Shown here: piece by piece, positions 59,051 to 64,000 of the stretch
Layout of the letters: each line of letters starts with the position of its first letter
Position numbering within the stretch: position 1 is the first letter of the stretch
Source: Gilichinskyi gelida
GTDB taxonomy: Bacteria; Acidobacteriota; Thermoanaerobaculia; Gp7-AA8
Assembly (NCBI GenBank): GCA_038040385.1
Contig: JBBPII010000001.1
Span: forward strand, 558,001-622,000
Direction: 5' to 3'
Length of the DNA: 64,000 nucleotides
Notes under the pieces: generated by a model
Seen by the model: the letters and a program-made list of their open reading frames with translations, nothing else
Told to the model about the DNA's origin: nothing
The model's database searches: none
Made by a program: the position numbers and the translations under genes

Positions 59051-59793
59051 TGGATCTGACACTGCACGTCTGGCGGCAATCGGGACCGAGCTCCGTGGGG
59101 CGGTTCGTCACGTATCCGGCGAAGGACATCTCGCCCGACGCGTCGTTCCTGGAGATGCTCGACGTCGTCAACGAGGGGCTCATCGAGCGCGGAGACGAGG
59201 CCGTCCACTTCGAGCACGACTGCCGGGAAGGCATCTGCGGATCGTGCGGCGTGATGATCAACGGCATCGCGCACGGCCCGCTGGGCGGCACGGCGACCTG
59301 CCAGTTGCACATGCGCCATTTCAGCGACGGCGACGTCATCCGCGTCGAGCCATGGCGCGCGCGCGCGTTTCCGGTGATCAAGGACCTGATCGTCGACCGC
59401 AGCGCGATGGACCGCATCATCCAGGCCGGCGGCTTCATCTCCGTCAACGCCGGCAGCGCCGTCGAGGCGAACAACATTCCGATCCCCAAGCCGGTGCAAG
59501 AGCACGCCATGGACGCCGCCGAGTGCATCCAGTGCGGCGCGTGCGTGGCGCAGTGTCCCAACGGCGCCGCGCAGCTCTTCACCGCCGCCAAGATCTCCCA
59601 CCTCGGACTCCTCCCGCAGGGCCAGCCCGAGCGCTACCAGCGCGTCGAGAACATGGTGCAGGTGATGGAGGAGCACTTCGGGAGCTGCACGATGTTCGGC
59701 GAGTGCGAGGCGGTCTGCCCGAAGGAGATTTCCATCGACTTCATCGCCCGCATGAACCGCGACTACATCGTGGCCAAGTTCAAGAATCGTTGA
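59050..59793 (+). CDS. sdhB: Succinate dehydrogenase iron-sulfur subunit
   Basis: A 247-residue protein. The N-terminal ferredoxin domain binds 2Fe-2S through CREGICGSCGVM and ATCQLHM; the C-terminal domain binds 4Fe-4S and 3Fe-4S through CIQCGACVAQCPNG and CTMFGECEAVCPKE. It carries electrons from FAD to the b heme/quinone. Its ATG overlaps the NHL stop (TGATG). The last codon is followed at once by a family B repeat, which also lies at the end of the convergent DUF4142 gene. Confidence 0.97.
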   Translation: MDLTLHVWRQSGPSSVGRFVTYPAKDISPDASFLEMLDVVNEGLIERGDEAVHFEHDCREGICGSCGVMINGIAHGPLGGTATCQLHMRHFSDGDVIRVEPWRARAFPVIKDLIVDRSAMDRIIQAGGFISVNAGSAVEANNIPIPKPVQEHAMDAAECIQCGACVAQCPNGAAQLFTAAKISHLGLLPQGQPERYQRVENMVQVMEEHFGSCTMFGECEAVCPKEISIDFIARMNRDYIVAKFKNR

Positions 59794-59865
59794 CCCTCAT
59801 CCGCCGCTTCGCGGCACCTTCTCCCGCAAGCGGGAGAAGGACAACCTAACCCCTCGCGTGAGGGT
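59794..59865. repeat. Palindromic repeat, family B copy 3
   Basis: CCCTCATCCGCCGCTTCGCG, CTTCTCCCGCAAGCGGGAGAAG and CCCCTCGCGTGAGGG. It follows the sdhB stop with no gap and ends three bases before the DUF4142 stop, so it is a candidate two-way terminator. Confidence 0.88.
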
Positions 59866-59867
59866 CG

Positions 59868-60461
59868 TCATTTGGCCATCCCCTTGGCCATCCTCAAGTG
59901 CTCCTGCAGTGTCGGGAGCGTCTTCAACACCCACGCCTGAAGGTCGGGATCCTTCACTTCCCGCATCGCCTTCTCGAACTCGGCGACGTCCTTCTCGTGG
60001 TCGGCGACCATGGCCGCGACGTAGGCGCGGTCGAAATCCTTCCCGCTCGCTTTCGCCAGGTTGTCGCCAGCCTTGTTCTGTTCCTTGGAGAGCTCGGTCG
60101 GCAGGGCGAGGCCTTTGTTCGTCGCCAGCGCCTTCAGTTCGTCGTTCGCTTTGCCGTGATCGTTGACCATCCGGTTGCCGAATGACTTCACCTCCGCGCG
60201 GAGCGCCTTCTGCGCGGCGAGGCTGCCGAGCGAGACCTCGGCCATGCCGCCCTGCGCCGCCGTGATGATGAACGTCTTCTCCGCGTCGGTGAGCGTGCTC
60301 GAGCCGCCGCCGGTCGAACCGGTGCCGGTCACGGTGCCGGTGGTCTCGTTGACCATCATGGTCGACGTCGTCGCCGTGTCGGTCGACACCGCGGGGGCCT
60401 CGCTCTTCCGGCAGGCGAGCGTCAGGAGCATTGCCACGAGAACAAACCATCGCGTTTTCAT
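59868..60461 (-). CDS. DUF4142 lipoprotein
   Basis: A 197-residue lipoprotein: lipobox Cys17 in VLVAMLLTLAC, a Thr/Ser/Gly-rich linker (residues 25-55), then the DUF4142 four-helix fold (FIITAAQGGMAEVSLGSLAA, RMVNDHGKANDELKALA, RAYVAAMVADHEKDVAEFEK). The ferritin-like bundle of this family has no established activity that I can state; predicted periplasmic location fits a stress-protection role. It is convergent with sdhB and divergent from the histidine kinase gene with 65 bases between starts. Confidence 0.92.
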   Translation of the reverse strand: MKTRWFVLVAMLLTLACRKSEAPAVSTDTATTSTMMVNETTGTVTGTGSTGGGSSTLTDAEKTFIITAAQGGMAEVSLGSLAAQKALRAEVKSFGNRMVNDHGKANDELKALATNKGLALPTELSKEQNKAGDNLAKASGKDFDRAYVAAMVADHEKDVAEFEKAMREVKDPDLQAWVLKTLPTLQEHLRMAKGMAK

Positions 60462-60526
60462 GGGCGAAGCGAGTGCAGAAACCGGTCCACCCGCATATGA
60501 TGCCGAGGTCCGATCGGGTATCCCAG

Positions 60527-63037
60527 ATGACTGAACATCTCTCGCAGCCGCTGCCGGTGGTGTCCGACGCCGCGCGCCTGCAGCGCATCGCTGCCTGCCG
60601 CGTCAACAACGCCGCGCGAGAACCGCTCTTCGACCAACTGGTCGCCGACGCCGCCCGCCTCACCGCCGCGCCGGTGGCCATCCTCGGCTTTCTCGACGCC
60701 GACCGCGAGTGGATCAAGGCCGCCGTCGGCTGGAACCTGATGTCGCTCCCCATCGCCTACTCGCTCGCCGCGCGCCTGGTTCACGAGCGCGTGCCGACCG
60801 TGGTCTCCGACATGACCGCCGACCCGCGATTTGCCGCACATCCGCTGGTCAGCGGCACGCCATTTCTACGGTTCCTCGCCAGCGTGCCGCTCATCGACGA
60901 AGACGGCACCTTCCTCGGTGCGCTGACGATCCTCGACCGCGCGACGCGCGCGCTGAAGAACGAACAGAGCGACATCCTGCGCAACCTCGCCGCCCGCGTG
61001 ATGGCGGAGCTGCGCGTGCGACAGCAGGCCGGCGAGATCGAGCGGCTGGCGTCGTCGGCCGCCGACGCGGAGGAGCGCTTCCGCGAATTCTTCGAGCGCA
61101 CCACCGATCTGATCATGAGCATCGACGCCGACGGCCGGCTGCTGCACGCCAATCAGGCCATGTTCGACGCGTTGGCCATGAGGCGCGACGCGCTGGTGAA
61201 CCAGCCGCTCTCGCGGGTCGTGGAGTCCTCGGCGCGCGATGACTTCCGCATCGCCTTCAGCGAAGTGATCGCCTCCGGCGAGCCGAAATCGATCGAGACG
61301 GTCTTCGTGACGTCGACCGGAAAGCGCATCAACGTCGAGGGAGGCGTCCACCCGAAAGTCATCGACGGGCGCTCCGTCCTGGCGCGCGTGATGTTCCGCG
61401 ACATCACCGAGCGCATCAACTTCGAGTCGGAGCTGGGGCGGGCCAAGGACGCCGCCCTGGAGGCGGCGCGGCTCAAGACCCAGTTCCTCACCAACGTCAG
61501 CCACGAGATCCGCACGCCGATGAACGGCATCGTGGGGATGATCGATCTCCTGACCTCCACCGCCCTCAACGAAGAGCAGCGCGACTTTGCCATGCAGGCG
61601 CGCGCCAGCGCGGAGCAGTTGCTGACCATCGTCAGCAACATCCTGTACGTCTCCAATCTGGAGGCGGGCGGCCTCGGGGCGTCGAACGTCGACTTCGACC
61701 TCTTCCGGATACTGCAGCGCATCGTCGAAGTGATGAAGGTCGTCGTGCTGGGTAAAGACGTCGACGTGGTCCTCGATTTCGACCAACGCCTCCCGGCCGT
61801 CTTCCGCGGCAATCAGGCCAAGCTGCGGCAGGTGGTCACCAACCTGATGGAGAACGCGGTCAAGTTCACCGAGCAGGGGCGGGTCACGCTCCGGGTGCAG
61901 CTCCAGACCGAAACGAACACCCATCGCGTGGTGCGCTTCGAAGTGCGCGATACCGGCATCGGGATCGCGGCCGAGGACCGGCTGCTGCTGTTCGAGAAGT
62001 TCTCGCAGATCGAAGCAAGCAGCACCCGGCGCTTCGGCGGCGTCGGCCTGGGGCTCTCCACGGCGCGGCATCTGGTGGAGACCATGGGCGGATTGATCGA
62101 CGTCGACAGCACGCCGGGCGTGGGGACGTGCTTCTGGTTCACGGTGTCGTTCGCCAAGGAGATGGCCATCCGGCCGATCGCGTCGTCCGACCTCTCGTTC
62201 AACGGCAAGCGCGTGCTGGTCGTCGACGCCGCGCTCACCCATCGCAAAGTGGTGCGGCACTACCTGGAGACGATCTGGGAAATGCGCGCCGACGTCGCGG
62301 AGACGGCGGTGGAGGCGCTGGCCATGCTGCGACGCGCGGCGGCGGCCGGCGATCCGTACCGCGTCGCGATCTACGACCGCTCCGCCGACCTCGACGAGAT
62401 CACCTTCGCCCGCGAGATCCACGCCGACAAGAGTATCGGCGGAACGCGCCTGATCCTGATGACCAGCGACAACACGCCCATCAACGAGGAGCGGCTGCGC
62501 GAGGTCGGCGTTCATGCGTACGTGGCCAAGCCTGTCGGGCAGTCGGAGCTGTTCGACGCCCTGACCATCGCTCTGGCCAGAGACGCGCTGCCGCTCTCGC
62601 GGCCACTGTCGGGCCGCTGGCGCGCCGTCTCCCTTCCACCGCCGCCCGTTCCGCCCGAGAAAAAGCAGAGCGTCAGCGTCCTGCTGGTGGAGGACAACTT
62701 CCTCAACATGAAGCTGACCATGAGCCAGTTGACGAAGCTCGGCTACCGGGCCGACTCGGTGGCCAACGGCCAGGAAGCGCTCGACGCGGTGGCCGGCCGC
62801 GACTACGACATCATCGTCATGGACTGCCAGATGCCGGTCATGGACGGCTACGAAGCGACGACCGAGATCCGTAAACGCGACGCGACGACCGGCCGCAAGC
62901 GGCGCATCGTGGCCATGACCGCGAACGCGCTGGAAGGCGACCGCGAGAAATGCCTCGCCGCGGGAATGGACGATTACCTCTCCAAGCCCACCAAGCAGAA
63001 TGAGTTGGAAGTGGCGCTAGCGCGGTATTTCGTGTGA
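60527..63037 (+). CDS. Hybrid histidine kinase (GAF-PAS-HK-REC-REC)
   Basis: An 836-residue cytoplasmic sensor kinase. Residues about 25-165 form a GAF domain (APVAILGFLDADREWIKAAV), 185-300 a PAS domain (FFERTTDLIMSIDADGRLLH), then a HisKA with the phospho-acceptor His near 326 (NVSHEIRTPMNGI), and an HATPase (NLMENAVKFTEQG, FEVRDTGIGI, FGGVGLGLS). Two receiver domains follow. The first is atypical: VLVVDAAL has a single acidic residue and the Asp site reads IYDRSADLD. The second is normal (VLLVEDN, Asp near 765 in VMDCQMPVMDG, Lys in YLSKPTK). The start at 60527 is preferred; an upstream ATG at 60497 is possible. The downstream partner is unknown. Confidence 0.95.
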   Translation: MTEHLSQPLPVVSDAARLQRIAACRVNNAAREPLFDQLVADAARLTAAPVAILGFLDADREWIKAAVGWNLMSLPIAYSLAARLVHERVPTVVSDMTADPRFAAHPLVSGTPFLRFLASVPLIDEDGTFLGALTILDRATRALKNEQSDILRNLAARVMAELRVRQQAGEIERLASSAADAEERFREFFERTTDLIMSIDADGRLLHANQAMFDALAMRRDALVNQPLSRVVESSARDDFRIAFSEVIASGEPKSIETVFVTSTGKRINVEGGVHPKVIDGRSVLARVMFRDITERINFESELGRAKDAALEAARLKTQFLTNVSHEIRTPMNGIVGMIDLLTSTALNEEQRDFAMQARASAEQLLTIVSNILYVSNLEAGGLGASNVDFDLFRILQRIVEVMKVVVLGKDVDVVLDFDQRLPAVFRGNQAKLRQVVTNLMENAVKFTEQGRVTLRVQLQTETNTHRVVRFEVRDTGIGIAAEDRLLLFEKFSQIEASSTRRFGGVGLGLSTARHLVETMGGLIDVDSTPGVGTCFWFTVSFAKEMAIRPIASSDLSFNGKRVLVVDAALTHRKVVRHYLETIWEMRADVAETAVEALAMLRRAAAAGDPYRVAIYDRSADLDEITFAREIHADKSIGGTRLILMTSDNTPINEERLREVGVHAYVAKPVGQSELFDALTIALARDALPLSRPLSGRWRAVSLPPPPVPPEKKQSVSVLLVEDNFLNMKLTMSQLTKLGYRADSVANGQEALDAVAGRDYDIIVMDCQMPVMDGYEATTEIRKRDATTGRKRRIVAMTANALEGDREKCLAAGMDDYLSKPTKQNELEVALARYFV

Positions 63038-63040
63038 CCC

Positions 63041-63108
63041 GTCACCCTGAGCGTAGCGAAGGGTCTCCGCGGCGGAGATCCTTCGCCGTCTGCGCGGCTC
63101 AGGATGAC
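63041..63108. repeat. Palindromic repeat, family A copy 5
   Basis: GTCACCCTGAGCGTAGCGAAGG and CTTCGCCGTCTGCGCGGCTC with AGGATGAC at the right, around GGTCTCCGC/GCGGAGATCC inner arms. It lies between the convergent kinase and aminotransferase genes and supplies the final codons and stop of the latter. Confidence 0.85.
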
Positions 63109-64000
63109 GGTAGCAGCGCCCGTAGGGCCTCCGCGAGCCGCTCGTAATCCTCGATCGCGTTGTACAACTGCGCCGACACCCGCAGCACGCGCTTCGGCGG
63201 ATGCGGCCACGGCATCAGCGGCACTTCGATCGCGTACTTGTCGAGCAGCAGATCCTGCAGCGCGTCGCCGCCGTAGAGCGCGGAGGCGTCGAGGGCGGTG
63301 CCGTCGGGGAGCGGGAAGGCGGCCATCGAGCCGAGCATGGCGTCGGGCGCCGGATGCGCGATGCCCAGGCGGTCGCAGAGGAGATCGCGTGCCCGCAGCG
63401 CGAGCTCGTGGTTGCGCCGCATCACCTCCGGCCATCCTCCCTCGACCAGCGACGGAATGAATCGCATCGCCTCGGGGACGCAGAGCCACGCGGTCGGATC
63501 GTACGTGCCGGTCCAATCGAACTCGAGGAGGTAGCGGCTGCGGTCGGTGCGGGTGGCGTTCGCGCCGTGGCTGATGATCGTCGGGCGGATCGTCGCGCGG
63601 CGGTTCCGCGCAACATAGAGGAATCCGGCGCCCTTCGGCGCGCAGACCCATTTGTGAAAATTGCCGGTGTAGTACGCCGCCCCGATGGCGTGGATGTCGA
63701 GCGCGATCATCCCCGGCGCGTGCGCGCCGTCGATGAGCGTGTCGATGCCGCGCGCCAGCATCTCGGCCACCAGCCGTTCCACCGGCAGGATCAGCGCGGT
63801 CTGGCTGGTGATGTGGTCGATGAGCAGGAGCCGCGTCCGCTCCGTGACGGCCGCAAGCACTCGCTCGATGACGACCTCCGGCGACTCGATGGGAAAAGGC
63901 ACATCGACGACGATCACTTTCGCGCCCGCGAGCGACGCGACGTGATCGAGCGCGTTGCGCGAAGCGTTGTATTCGTGGGTGGTGACCAGCAGCTCGTCGT
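63099..64000 (-). CDS. Class V aminotransferase-like PLP enzyme, 5' end outside window
   Basis: The frame is open to the window edge, so at least 300 residues of the N-terminal side are seen or missing beyond 64000. Visible blocks are LLVTTHEYNASRNAL, LLLIDHITSQTALILPV, LIDGAHAPGM, and GNFHKWVCAPKGAGFLYVA with the PLP-linking Lys. This is the outline of isopenicillin-N-epimerase/cysteine desulfurase-like enzymes of aminotransferase class V. The substrate cannot be fixed: epimerase, kynureninase-like or desulfurase-like members look alike here. Its C-terminal SS-stop is encoded by the left arm of the family A repeat on that strand. Confidence 0.9.
   Translation of the reverse strand, partial: DELLVTTHEYNASRNALDHVASLAGAKVIVVDVPFPIESPEVVIERVLAAVTERTRLLLIDHITSQTALILPVERLVAEMLARGIDTLIDGAHAPGMIALDIHAIGAAYYTGNFHKWVCAPKGAGFLYVARNRRATIRPTIISHGANATRTDRSRYLLEFDWTGTYDPTAWLCVPEAMRFIPSLVEGGWPEVMRRNHELALRARDLLCDRLGIAHPAPDAMLGSMAAFPLPDGTALDASALYGGDALQDLLLDKYAIEVPLMPWPHPPKRVLRVSAQLYNAIEDYERLAEALRALLPSS

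Overview
The window is a 64 kb stretch of a high-GC chromosome from a Gram-negative, respiring, heterotrophic bacterium. It shows no plasmid backbone, replication origin, intact phage or CRISPR array. Outer-membrane biology is clear: a TonB-dependent receptor, several lipoproteins and secreted proteases. The set of an intercalated succinate dehydrogenase operon, a 1,600-residue NAD-type glutamate dehydrogenase, a reaction-centre-like multiheme cytochrome c, MoxR/VWA pairs and sigma factors paired with TPR proteins would fit an Acidobacteriota-like organism. That is an inference from gene content, not a measured placement.

Layout. 1-6.3 kb: TPR tail, RsbU-type phosphatase, MntA-HepT toxin-antitoxin pair, pth, then a MoxR ATPase / RHH-TPR / VWA operon. 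6.3-16.8 kb: subtilase, serS, DUF4388-FHA protein, VOC protein, YeiH-type transporter, dienelactone hydrolase, an ECF sigma/anti-sigma-like pair, a DUF1684 lipoprotein and an M20 peptidase. 16.9-19.2 kb: a second ECF sigma factor, coupled to a zinc-finger/TPR protein and followed by a 60-residue secreted peptide. 19.3-29.8 kb: ABC exporter, acyl-CoA synthetase and multifunctional beta-oxidation enzyme, membrane glycosyltransferase, zinc metalloprotease. 29.9-36 kb: giant glutamate dehydrogenase, TetR regulator, DUF5946 protein. 36-41.2 kb: a gene graveyard with two 57-bp 3' fragments of tRNA-Asp around a tailspike-like gene, a Cro/CI-type HTH remnant, a DUF5946 fragment, a 5'-truncated exbD and an intact TonB receptor. 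41.2-46.4 kb, minus strand: an operon of membrane-anchored amidase, MamK-like actin, alpha/beta hydrolase, SET protein and Ser/Thr kinase. 46.4-53.3 kb: dodecin, cytochrome c group, S9 peptidase, Fis-like protein, ahcY. 53.4-59.8 kb: AT-hook protein, metallophosphatase and sdhC-A-(NHL)-B. 60-64 kb: DUF4142 lipoprotein, hybrid histidine kinase and a partial class V aminotransferase.

Two themes stand out. First, palindromic repeats of at least seven families are scattered through the window. Many sit at convergent gene ends, where they can act as two-way terminators and sometimes supply the stop codon. Four lie in frame inside coding regions (glutamate dehydrogenase, amidase, and the metallophosphatase twice), and one supplies the start codon of the glycosyltransferase. 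Second, the 36-41 kb region carries marks of past integration and rearrangement: tRNA fragments, truncated genes, and an inverted repeat pair around exbD and the TonB receptor.

The most attractive functional candidate is the amidase/MamK-like actin operon. It links a polymerising cytoskeletal protein to a wall hydrolase, a SET-domain protein and a membrane kinase, and no other magnetosome gene is in view.
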